A stretch of 64,000 nt of DNA from Portulaca oleracea (Eukaryota > Streptophyta > Magnoliopsida > Caryophyllales > Portulacaceae). Both the position numbers and the translations under genes were made by a program. Below are positions 34,743 through 45,359 of the stretch, one piece after another; positions within the stretch are counted from its first letter, which is position 1; each line of letters opens with the position of its first letter. The stretch covers positions 11,450,754 to 11,514,753 of the forward strand of contig CM055892.1 in assembly GCA_029582165.1 (NCBI GenBank). Direction: 5' to 3'. Under the pieces are notes generated by a model. That model was not told where the DNA came from. It made no database searches and saw only the letters and a program-made list of their open reading frames with translations.

Positions 34743-35644
34743 GTGATTGACAAACACACCACCCAGGGATCTAAAGGTCCCACGAAGTCACGCAACTGTC
34801 CTTTAGTTGTGATCAAAGAAACCATGACATACGTGGAGGATAGGGCTAGTTGTAGCTTTATGGAATCTCCGGCAGACACCCCTTCCTTGGAAGGCGTCGT
34901 CAAAAAAGTCAAGTTAAGGCTCAAGTTCTCTAAATGGCAAGATGGTCAAATCTTGTCCTTGAACATTGAAGTCTATGAAGGACTGCTCAATGGAAATCAT
35001 TTCGATGTCTTTGACCCCCTTAGTCCGACTTATATGAAAGTCAAAGTCAAAGCAAAACTGGAAATGTCACCATCAAAAAGTATTGTCAAGCCTACTGCAG
35101 CTGAGCATCTAGACATTGTGGAGGACTGTGCCATGGACGAAAGTAGGATTGTCATAACAACTCCTGAAGCTTCAGAGTTTGCATTTGGCTGTAATATTAC
35201 TCCGAGGGCGACAAGATTCTTGATAAGCATCGCCCTTTACCAAAAATTCGCAAAAGGGGCTGGGCTCGTTTTTCAGGTAAGACTAACCTTGGGTGCAGGA
35301 AACAGGGTAGGATGATCCATAATCGCAACAAACTTGGGAAGGAATCTACCTACTCACATTTGAAGAAGGGCAAGAAGACTTTCAAGTGGACGAGGTTTAG
35401 GACGGGTTATATACATATTCACATGTAGGACTTGAGGAGTAGGAAGAGGAAGGCTAATTTGATAACAGTGGCTGAAGACCAGCTTCATGTCAACAAGAAG
35501 TTCAAGTCTGCAAGTTGTGGTTTGGAAGCTATCGCGTCCAAATTCAGGATGGGGATGGTCCAGGAAGTCGATCAACAAGCAGTTCCACAAACGCATGGCT
35601 TAGTGAAACAAGCAAAGCGGCGGCGTTATGGAGTGAGTCGTTAG
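34743..35644 (+). CDS. Unrecognised reading frame; possible gene or decayed retroelement ORF1
   Basis: A 190-codon open frame starts at ATG 34743. A TATA-like ACTATATATAAATG lies at 34600-34615, about 130 bp upstream. After 35230 the more coding-like frame seems to move by one base: the new frame reads RKRGWARFSGKT, then a stop near 35425, then a 70-codon basic segment (RSRKRKANL at 35435; KRRRYGVSR at the end, 35644). A splice donor, CAG/GTAAGA, exists at 35274-35281 but I could not place a matching acceptor with confidence. I recognise no domain in the first 160 codons. The basic Trp-containing tail followed by KRK-type segments is reminiscent of the C-terminal part of plant LINE ORF1 proteins, which would make this a retroelement relic; a lineage-specific gene is the alternative. 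Confidence 0.35.
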
Positions 35645-35649
35645 ATTTG

Positions 35650-37400
35650 TGTTCTTGTTTTTTTTTTTTATAATTTCTGTTTGTGAGTACTAATTGTGTT
35701 GTATTGTTGTATTATCTAGTCTGTGCTGTCGAATCTGGTAAAAAAAATGTCTTATACGTGTTAACCTAACGTTTTTACTTTTTTTGAACAAAAAAATTAT
35801 TAATGCATATTAATTGATCAAAAATTGTTTAATCCTATGTATCTTTAATTATGAGTTGACAAATTATAATTTGTTGATCCATATATATGTTTCAAACAAG
35901 ACACTTTTGGAAATATATAATTAGTGATTTTTACTTTTTTTTATATATATTGGTACAAAGTGTGAAAATTGGAATATGTGTGTTTTAAAGAGGGTGATCA
36001 GAGAAATGTATAATTAATTCTTATTACTTTTTCCAAAACAAATAGTTTGTATATGCATATTAATTGGTAGTATGAGTTACTTTATTTTTTGAGGGGAAGG
36101 TAGTATGACTTATTATCAATAATAAATAAAAAATAGTCAATTACAAAATATGATAAATATAAACAAAAAAATGAAATTGTGATATATTTGATTTAAATAA
36201 CAACATGTAATATAAATAAATAATATAAAAAAAATGCAATGTTCACTACACTTATATGTATTCAACTGTTTTATCAATAAACTTTAGTTACATTAATTAA
36301 AATATTATAAATAAACATTTTATAAATAAATAAAACATTTATTTGATTTTATGTATCAACCATTTTATATATTCAACTCTTTTACAAATAAATAAAACAT
36401 TTTAGATAGATATAGAGATTCTTATTATTGTATTTACATTAAAATAATTTTGTTTAATTTAGGATGGAAGCATTTTTCAAGGATGAATGTACTCTTTTTT
36501 TTTAATAAAAAAAGTTAGACCATGATGAATGTATTTTAGGTTAATTCAAATTGAAATTAACTACATTATTATATCATTAAGAAAAAGATCAACTATAGTT
36601 TGAAAATTTAGAATTGTTTATTATCTACTTCACTTTTTATTCACTTTTTTCTATGGTTAGTTTTCGTCCTTTAATTTAGTTTGAGTTTAGCAATATATAT
36701 TTCGCACGTATATTTTTCTGCATTATGTAATATTATGACTGTTGAGAATCAAGACAATGTTAGATACTTTGAATTTGTTCGTTTTTACAATATTAAAGGA
36801 CTCACACAATCTTACTCATAAACTTTTTTTCCATAAATGAAAAAGAATAAACAAAAAGTATTTTCATAAAATATGTAACTTAATTGAGTCCATATAACAT
36901 ACGTGTCTAAAAAAATTATGTGTGTATCATAACATGCTTTAATAGGTCTATTATTTTCAAAAGATAAATAAATAATGATAAAAAAAGGATAAATAAAAAA
37001 ATACACAAAACACAAAGAAAAATGAGAGAAATGCTTTGGAAAATCTGAATCCGCCACTATCCACATGCCGTCGTTGTCCCATGTGCCTTCCCCCTCACAA
37101 AAGATGATCCTCCAAAGTTTTGGTGGCACATTAATATTCATCCAAAAAAATAAAAAAAAGTTTTGTCATTAACAATGTATAATAATGTACTAAATACACA
37201 GCGATAATATATGGGTCCCGAAGGTTCTATTCTAAACATGTCATGCGCCTTATTTTGTGGGCTTTAATAAAAGATGAATTAAGACTTGTATTTATGTGTT
37301 GTGTTTTTAATTAGTGTAACAACCCTCTCTGGTTAGGATCTCACATGAAGACCGGAAGATCAATTGCACGCACCTTTTGGTTATTGGCCGTGGTAGGATA
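35650..37400. other. No gene recognised; strongly AT-rich
   Basis: Long A and T runs without reading frames or terminal repeats. A small GC-richer island at 37040-37140 yields only a chance frame. Confidence 0.45.
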
Positions 37401-37404
37401 TCAC

Positions 37405-37985
37405 TCGACTAAATAAATAATATTTTGCTATTTACATATATAATAGGAGAATTATATGGGAAAATCTTATTTTGAAAGGATTTTGGTTTGTGATTGTTGG
37501 GCATTGCACCAAATTGGGCTTGCAGATGGATTTCCATGATGTCTAATCCACCTTTGTAGAAAATAGCTTGATGATCCTTGATGACCCAAGAAACTGATTT
37601 CATTGATCTTGAATCATTTTTGCAATGTAGTGATTTCATTTTGACTGTGATGCACTCTAAAATTCTTGCTGTGTTATTTTAGTTAGTAGTTTGATTGTAA
37701 CCTTTTTCTTTTGATGGCGATTATTTGCTGTTTTGTTTGCGGGTTGATGTATTATGAACCTTTTAACCATTTGATTATTAATAATCGAAAAAAATAGCTT
37801 GATGATGCTCATCAAATATGTTGATATGGCTTGAGCAACTAATTTCAACAATTCCTCTACCTCTAGTAGCTCTAGATGAGAACTCCCCCTTTCACTGAAA
37901 CACTATAGTTGACTCCACCAAACACATCTTCGTCTATATCAACTACAAGAATAGGAGAGCAAGATACTTGGGATAGTTATCAACC
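37405..37985 (-). pseudogene. LINE fragment: reverse transcriptase tail joined to RNase H scrap
   Basis: On the minus strand 37900-37790 reads VAQAISTYLMSIIKL, the conserved AQAIPTYxMSxFKLP stretch after the LINE reverse transcriptase core. A degraded SRA(T/G)R phrase lies upstream. Further down (37610-37470) KSVSWVIKDHQAIFYKGG resembles the RVT_3 RNase H start (GWVIRDHxGxF). The zf-RVT part that should separate them is missing. The piece ends next to the truncated LTR at 38011. Confidence 0.55.
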
Positions 37986-38010
37986 AACGACCAACCTCAC
38001 ACCTAGCAAG

Positions 38011-38552
38011 TTTGATTGTATTAGGATATTATTTAGGTTTCCTTATTATGTTAGGTTTCCTAATTGTATTAGATTCTAAATCTAATTTGTGTGAGAGTCA
38101 AGTTAGGTTTATAGGGAGTTTTTCCTATAAATAGGTTCAGTTTTCTCCACTTTAATTAACGGCGACGTCGATTAACGGCTGAGTGCCAGAGAGTCAGAGA
38201 GGGAGAAAATATTGAGAGAGAAAAGGGTCTCACCAATATTTTTCCCAAGTGTATCCTGAGAGAGAAAGGTTGACAATTGTGAATGAGAGAGATTATTATT
38301 GTAAATTCCTCTGTTGTGGACCGCATCACACCCTGTGATAGTGATCAAGTTGTAGTCCTCCTTTCTGATAGTGGATTGATTTTTGGCTGTTGCCGTCCGT
38401 GCGTTTTTCTCTGAGTTCTTCGGTTTCCCACGTAAAACCTTGTGTTCTCTTATCGCTCTTATTTCGTTCCTGAATTTTGTCATAATTTACGTCATCTCGA
38501 TTCAATTTTATTATTCGTTTCCGCTGTTACCATGCTATTATTTTCTCTAACA
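38011..38552 (+). repeat. LTR 1 of the array (5' truncated)
   Basis: It aligns with LTR 2 from TTGTATTAGGATATT on and ends TTTTCTCTAACA. The first ~55 bases are missing, and the junction abuts the LINE fragment. Confidence 0.8.
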
Positions 38553-39369
38553 AGTGGTATCAGAGCAAGGTGGAGATAGCTTCAATCATGAAGTGCGAGA
38601 TTCCAAAATTCGAGGAAACAAGGAGACTGCAGTTGAAGGCGGTCCTAATTCAGTACGGGGTAAGGGATGTTGAGTATCCCTATACGAAGACTGATGTAAC
38701 GATGAACAATTAGAACTTCAAAAGGGTTAAAGAAAGAGAACCATGGCAGTCTGAGTTCAAGGTGGAGCAGGTTGAGTCTCAAGGTGGAGCCACTGGAACT
38801 TGCAGTCAGGAGCAAGCCGCTGATGCTACTCAAACAGTTCAGGTTGATGAGCCTGATGTTCTTCAGGTGGAGGAAGAACTGAGTATGGCAAGAGATCGTC
38901 CCAGGAGGGAGATCAGGAGACCGGCACGGTATACTGAAGAATGGGTGCACAAGAAGGGCCATGTGGAGAGTGACTATTGGAGAAAGTTGAAAGACCAGGA
39001 GCATGGTAGTAAGGATAACCGCACCGAAACTGGTACGACAAACTATGTTGAGGTTAACGGTTGCAAGTACAAAACAGATGATGGTGTCCCAAAAGCGCGC
39101 AGGGGTTCCATGGTTCGGAAGAAGAGAGCTAGGAAGGGCAGCCTGTACACCCTACAGGGGTCTATAGTGACGAGAACTGCAGAGGCGGTTTCAAACCTTG
39201 ATGAGTTCGACAACAAAGGTGGTCTTAAACAGGCATCAAGGCTGCAGTATATGATGTTTACCGTTTGAGAGCCCAGCGGGGCTACGCGTTGTGGAGGGGC
39301 GTGTTGATGGCGACAGTCAAGATGTTTATTTGGACCGATAATTCGTTGATTTTAGTCCAAGGTGGAGTT
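38553..39369 (+). pseudogene. Internal region 1: rearranged gag/pol fragments
   Basis: After the primer site (TGGTATCAGAGC, 38555-38566) the strand encodes a Gag start (MKCEIPKFEE). A stop-containing junction leads to sequence of the region between integrase and reverse transcriptase (RDRPRREIRRPARY at about 38890). This is followed by the last part of a zinc knuckle (KKGHVESDYWRKL) and then a GAG-pre-integrase phrase (DGVPKARRGSM, GSLYTLQGSIVT). In intact copia elements the knuckle and pre-integrase come before integrase, so the order is scrambled. The open frame 38762-39268 spans the join and ends MMFTV. The knuckle keeps no first cysteine pair, so metal binding is unlikely. The 3' end has the purine tract CCAAGGTGGAG. 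Confidence 0.75.
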
Positions 39370-39966
39370 TGTTAGGAAAGTGTCCTAAAATCACCAAATC
39401 TCTTGATCTCACAATTATTTGTTTCCTAATTGTATTAGGATATTATTTAGGTTTCCTTATAATGTTGGGTTTCCTAATAGTATTAGATTCTAAATCTGAT
39501 TGGTGTGGGAGTCAAGTTAGGTTTATAAGGAGTTTTTCCTCTTAATAGGTTCAGTTTTCTCCACTTTAATTAACGACGACGTCGATTAACGCTTGAGTGC
39601 CATAGTGTCAAAGAGGGAGAAAATATTGAGAGAGAAAAAGGTCTACCCAATATTTTTCCCAAGTGTATCCTGAGAGAGAAAGGTTGACGGTTGTGAGTGA
39701 GAAAGATTATTATTGTAAATTCCTCTATTGTGGATCGCATCACACCCTGCTATAGTGATCATGTTGTACTCCTCCTTTCTTATAGTGGATTGATTTTTGG
39801 CTGTCGCCGTTCCTGGCTTTTTCTCCGAGTTCTTCGGTTTCCCACGTAAAATCTTGTGTTTTCTTATCGCTCTTATTTCGTTCCTGAATTTTTTCGTAAT
39901 TTCCGTCATCTCGATTCAATTTTATTATTCGCTTTCGCTGTTACCTTGCTACTATTTTCTCTAACA
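39370..39966 (+). repeat. LTR 2 of the array (complete, 597 bp)
   Basis: Ends are TGTTAG and CTAACA, perfect inverted hexamers. A promoter-like TTATAAGGAG occurs near 39520. It is shared by the two units, serving as 3' LTR of the first and 5' LTR of the second. Confidence 0.85.
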
Positions 39967-40782
39967 AGTGGTATCAGAGAAAGGTGGAGATGGCTTCAAT
40001 CATGAAGTGCGAGATTCCAAAATTTGAGGAAACAAGGAGACTGCTGTTGAAGGCGGTCCTGATTCAGCATTGGATAAGGGATGTTGAGTATCCCTACACG
40101 ACGACTGATGTAACGATGAGCGATGAGAACTTCAAAAGGGTTAAAGAAAGAGAACCAGGGCAGTCTGAGTTCGAGGTGGACCATTTGAGGCTCAAGGTGG
40201 AGCCACTGGAACCTGCAGTCAGGAGCAAGCCGCTGATGCAGCTCAAACAGTTCAGGTTGATGACCCTGATGTTCCTCAGGTGGAGGAAGAACCGAGTATG
40301 GCAAGAGATCGTCCCAAGTGGGAGATCAGGAGACTGACATGGTATATTGAAGAATGGGTACACAAAAAGGGCCATCTGGAGAGTGACTGTTGGAGAAAGT
40401 TGAAAGACCAGGAACAGGGTAGTAAAGATAACTGCACCAAAATTGGTACCGCAAACTGTGTTGAGGTTAACGATTGTAGGTACAAAATAGAAGATGGTGT
40501 CCCAAAAGCGCGCAGGGGTTCCATGGTTCGGATGAAGAGATCCAGGAAGGGTAGCCTATACACCCTACAGGGGTCTATAGTGACGAGAACTGCAGAGGCG
40601 GTCTCAAACCTTGATGAGTTCGACAGCGCAGGTGGTCTTAAACAGGCATCCAGGCAGCAGTATATGATGTTTACCGTTTGAGAGCTCTGTGGGGCTACGC
40701 CTTGTGGAGGGGCGTGTTGATGGCGACAGTCAAGATGTTTATCTGGACCAATGATTCGTTGATTTTAGTCCAAGGCGGAGTG
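39967..40782 (+). pseudogene. Internal region 2: same rearranged gag/pol fragments
   Basis: It has the same order as internal region 1. A primer site (TGGTATCAGAG, 39969-39979) leads to a Gag start at 39990 (MASIMKCEIPKF) and then the post-integrase phrase SDENFKRVKE. A frame change follows near 40280; the next frame reads MARDRPKWEIRR, KKGHLESDCWRKL and GSLYTLQGSIVT and ends MMFTV at 40681. The knuckle Cys is kept here (DCW) but the CxxC is absent. Because both units share the breakpoints, the scrambling predates their separation and the form was copied as such. Confidence 0.75.
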
Positions 40783-41366
40783 TGTTAGGAAAGTGTCCTA
40801 AAATCACCGAATCTCTTGATCTCACAATTATTTGTTTCCTAATTGTATTAGGATATTATTTAGGTTTCCTTATTATGTTGGGTTTTCTAACTGTATTAGA
40901 TTCTAGATCTAATTTGTGTGATTGTCAAATTAGGTTTATAGGGAGTTTTTCCTATAGATAGGTTCAGTTTTCTCTACTTTAATTTATGGCGACGTTAATC
41001 ACGGCTGAGTGACAGAGAGTCAGAAAGGGAGAAAATATTGAGAGAGAAAAAGGTCTCACCAATATTTTCCTAAGTGTATCCCGAGAGAGAAAGATTGAGA
41101 GTTGGTGAGAGAGATTGTTATTGTAATCTCCTCTATTATGGATCGCATCACACCCTGTGATAATGATCAGTTGTACTCTTCCTTTCTCATAGTGGATTGA
41201 TTTTCTGGCTGTCGTCGTCTGTGGGTTCTTCTACGAGTTTTTCGGTTTCCCACGTAAACCTTGTGTCCTTTTATCGCTTATTTTCGGTTCCTGAATTTTG
41301 TCGTAATTTCCGTCATCTCAATTTATTATTTTTTCTTTCGCTGTTACCTTGCTATTTACTCTAACA
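40783..41366 (+). repeat. LTR 3 of the array (complete, 584 bp)
   Basis: Ends are TGTTAG and CTAACA. Small deletions relative to LTR 2 account for the shorter length. CTATAGATAGG near 40950 replaces the usual CTATAAATAGG. No TSD could be tested because LTR 1 is truncated. Confidence 0.85.
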
Positions 41367-42051
41367 CCTCTGCTCAATGACACCTCAGCCTACTCATAAT
41401 TCACCTTTTGTCTTAATGCTCATTTAGAATATCAACTACAATTGAGCATTCTTATCTTTATGCCTGTGTGAAAAGCAAATACTTTCCCTGCAAAGAAAGG
41501 TGTGAGACAAATTGGGCTCCCCTGCTGGCTATCATCCCCTTTATTCGGTTTGGTTCAATTGCCTTTGTTAATAGGGTTAATGGTGGGTAGACTTGGTGAC
41601 CTTTGCAAAAGCATTCAAGCTCTCGATTTTGACTACTTGCACTCTCGTACCCTCTACCGATCATGGTCTGGGAAGTGAGAGAGAGAGGGAGTATAAGGGT
41701 GGGGGCTCGAAGAGAGAGAGAGAGTAGATAGGTGTTTTTTCGGATGTCTCCACGGATAAACTATGGTTCACCTTTGTACATTTCTATGGATATCTTCAAA
41801 TGTGACCCATGGTTTGCTTTGTAGATATCCTATGTGTGAAACAAAGAGATACGACATAGCGCAATTAAAACCAAAAAAAAAAAAAACAAAAAAGTTTTGA
41901 CTGTCCAATTGACACGCCACGTGAGCACTGTTGGGTCCCATTTTCTCTCATAAATTGGGACTTCATGGTGCTCAATATCCTCCATGGTCAATTTGCATTT
42001 TGGGTCATCCTTCATGGTTAATAACCCTTGTTAATAAGCTTAAAAGGGCCT
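41367..42051. other. No gene recognised
   Basis: Spacer with a short (GA)n at 41710-41725 and an A run at 41870-41886. Confidence 0.4.
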
Positions 42052-44746
42052 TGTAGACACTAGATTTTATCCCGATTTTGTATATTGTAGTTTTTTATTA
42101 TAGACTAGGATGTGAGTGGGGTCGAGCACATAGCATGGATCCTCAATCTCCACAAAACATCCCATTCCCTACCATTTCTAAGCCTCTCGCAAAAATCCTC
42201 TCATTTCCCAACATTTCCACCACAAAAACCTTCATTTTCCAGCTTTTGCACATTTATGTGCTCACCCTTTTGAATCCCATTTTTCTACAAGTCTCACTGG
42301 CCTTATTTCTTTTTATGAGGTTAAAGTACACAACATATTATTTCCAACGCCTTTTGAATCGCATCAATCGGAATCCGAATGAAAGAGTTATGGTTGTTTG
42401 AAGTTGAACTCATTTCAGCCTAACGCCAAATGACCAAAGTCCCATTTCAGACCCTATCACGTCACTGATGAGCATAGTATGCGATTCGTATGAGAGAAAA
42501 TGCAAGCAAGGCTAAATGGCCATACCCACCTTACACGTCATCAATATGCACCTTCACTTAGTCAACATCTGTTAATCTCATGATCCATGCATTCACGTAA
42601 TCACGCCATGCACGGATCAAGGCCAAAAGACCTATGAGGGGGGAAATGGAGGAGCGAAAGGTGGGATGTGTTTTTTGGTTTCCATCTTGATCCATTCCTC
42701 ACCTCAACTATAAATACCCCCCTTCATTCCACTATTCAAACCAAGCAAGTTAATCCAAGAACTTCTCCTTGTCTTTCACCATTCTCTCAAACACAAAGAA
42801 GTTTCATTATCGCTACATCATTACTAAGAAGTTTCCGACGTTTTTATGTTAGATTTCTCCTTTCCCACCTAAGCTTTTGCATGTTATGTGTTTAAGCAAG
42901 GTTAGAATGTTTGTTTATCATCTTGTAATCATGTAATTCTTTTTTGTGTTGCGCTGGTACATTATTTTGTAAAAATATTTACATTTGCATGACATGAATA
43001 TTTACATTATTTTGTAGGTTAGAGTTTTTATCTTTTTCAGGTTTGATGATTTCTATAAACTCAACTAGTCACACCTTTTATCATAACTTGCATAACTCAA
43101 GTTAGGACTCATCTCTTCTATTTGATTCACTAAACCTACATTCATATTAGGATTATAAATTTAAGGGCTAAAGGACTAGAAAAGGGGCAAAAACTAGGCT
43201 AGGCCAAACGACCGTAATCCTATTTCTAGCCTCTTTTCTGGGCAATGAGCAAAGAGGATCACTACCCTAACCCAAGAATGGTCGTTTGGCCTACTGGATC
43301 AGTCCAGTGACCGATCTCACTCAAATATAGTTTCTTGTGTAAACATCTCGGGGCAAATATGAGATTAGTGTTTCAAACTGCAATGACTGTCCAATGTGAA
43401 TTTATAAGCTTAGGATACTTAAGAATCGAAAAGTTTCCACTAAATGTACCCAAAGGAATGGCAAGGCTTAAAAGAGGATGTAAAAAGGGCTAAGAAATGA
43501 GTATGGTTGTCTGGCCTTGCTCCCCTTTTGGTACGCCACGTCACCAATCCTCCAAGTCAACAATTCGTGGGAGAAAACACAACATAGGCCAAACGACCAA
43601 ACTCATTTTCCACATCAACAATCCGTGCCATTCATCAGTCAAAGAAAATCCATGATGCATACCTTTATGTGACCCTCCCATGGAAGGATTAAGGGTACAC
43701 GACTATGTCAAAAAATAGAGGCTGAAATGGTGGGATGTGTTTATTCCTTTCCATCTTCCATTCTCACCTCTCCCCTATAAATACTAGAGTATTCTTTTCA
43801 AAGAGGACAAGCAAGAGTACCTCAAAAAGAATACTCTCACACCTCCCACTACCCTTCCAATCAAAGCGCCTTGCTACTATCGTCGTTTTCTGCATCAAAA
43901 GAATTCCGACGTGTTGACATCAGTCTTTATACATCTTGTTTCACCCCATTTGCAATGCTTTGTATCAAATAAGGTTAGATTATTCATACATTTTTAATCA
44001 TCTTTTGATCATGTGATTCCTTTTGATGTTAAACTTATATATTACTTTAGTAGAAATCTTTACATTTGCATGACTTGAATACAATCTCGCGAAAACTCCT
44101 TTACAATTCTCCCCACTCTTTTCATTTCAAGATCGATAGTAATAGTGTCTATTTTCTAATAAGCGAATCAGAGAGTTTTCTAACTCTTGGATTCATAACC
44201 TTACCCCCGTCTCAGAATTTGAGTTTGCAAGTGTTAGGTTCATTGATTTCCTTAAAATCAATTGGCAACTCCTTTTATCATAGCTTGCATAATTCATTTT
44301 TAGGACTCGTCCCTCTATTTGATTATCTAAAGCAATATTCATCTCAAGAATGCAACCAAAGAGCCAAGGGACCAGAAAATAGGCTAGAAATCAAACAAGG
44401 CTACGTGAAACGCGCATAACTTATCTCTAGCCTGTCTTCTGGGCAGTGGGCTTAAAAGGTCACTAACCTGACCCCAGTATGGTCGTTTGGCGTACAAAGT
44501 TAGTTCAGTGACCCATCACATCCTCTCATGGCCTTTTATAGAGATCTCGAGGCAAATATAGTTTTGGGATTCAAACCGAAGTTGCTATCTTGAAGTGAAT
44601 TTACAAGCTTAGGATACTTAAGAGTCGAAAAGTGTTCTTCTCAATGCAGAAGCATCCTCATTTAAGGATTAAGCAACCTTAGTCTGCTCCCAATTACTTC
44701 CAAGTAGCATCGCACGAAAAGTCAGGTCGATTTTTCGGGGTCTACA
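42052..44746 (+). mobile_element. Ogre/Tat-like LTR (2.7 kb) with an internal tandem duplication
   Basis: It begins TGTAGACACTAGATTTT and ends CGGGGTCTACA, like the LTR at 48342-50233 (TGTAGACACAGATTTT ... GTCCTACA). The block from about 42430 to 43450 is repeated at about 43500-44640 with an offset of 1068-1199 bp. Each copy has a TATA box (CTATAAATAC at 42708 and 43775), the dyad pair GGCCAAACGACC / GGTCGTTTGGCC, and AAGCTTAGGATACTTAAG. Flanks GGCCT and TGTGG do not match, and neither primer site nor clear polypurine tract adjoins it, so it is an orphan LTR. Confidence 0.7.
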
Positions 44747-45359
44747 TGTGGTCATTGCACTGTTCAAGTCCTGCAAAATACATAAATAGTTAGCTGAACT
44801 GAAATACACGATTTAGTTAATTAAACCGATTAATTTACTTGATTACGTTGGGTTAAGGTAGGGTTATTATAAGGTGTATGATCAATTGAGTCCAAATTAT
44901 GAGCGAGAATTAGGGGTTAGGGTTGAAAAAGAATAAGGTGGGTGATTTTAGGGGGGGGGGGAGGTATGGTTGTTCACTTACTGATAGAAGCGAAAGAAGA
45001 AATAAAGGAATATTATAGATATACTAGTGTAGCTTCTTATCAATTGTCGAAGTAGTATTTTTAACATTTTATTATAACAAATTTAGTGCTACTTTTAACA
45101 AAATAAAAAAAAACTCTAGGGTGATATTTTTGGCATTTACGGATAATTAAATGGTAATTTAATTGTTTTAAGTCGGGTTTTTCATGGATTCTGCGCTTAC
45201 ATTTCTTATATTGTTTCTGTTTCTTCAAATATAAAACTTTAGTAGCTAATGTTAATCTTAAGTTAAAGTCTCTAAATCTTACAATATTAGGAGTAGATGC
45301 AATTGGTAGAAGTGTGGGGATGGTAAATTTTTGTAATAAGGCAGTCAATGGCAGCTGCC
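44747..45359. other. No gene recognised
   Basis: AT-rich spacer between the Ogre-like LTR and the decayed LINE; a G run occurs at 44952-44962. Confidence 0.4.

Larger units (their letters stand above)
38011..41366 (+). mobile_element. Tandem array LTR-internal-LTR-internal-LTR of a small non-autonomous copia derivative
   Basis: Three LTRs of one family lie head to tail, separated by two homologous internal regions of about 816 bp each. The first LTR lacks its first ~55 bases. Both internal regions start with a primer site (TGGTATCAGAG) and end with a purine tract (AAGGTGGAG or AAGGCGGAG) right before TGTTAG. Complete units are about 1.4 kb. The two internal copies differ at many positions, so this is not a very recent duplication. 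The array probably arose by unequal exchange between LTRs or by insertion into a sister LTR. Confidence 0.85.

Noticed and set aside
42052..44746. Solo LTR with TSD
   Set aside because: The ends are good, but flanks GGCCT and TGTGG do not match, so I list it as an orphan LTR rather than a proven solo LTR.
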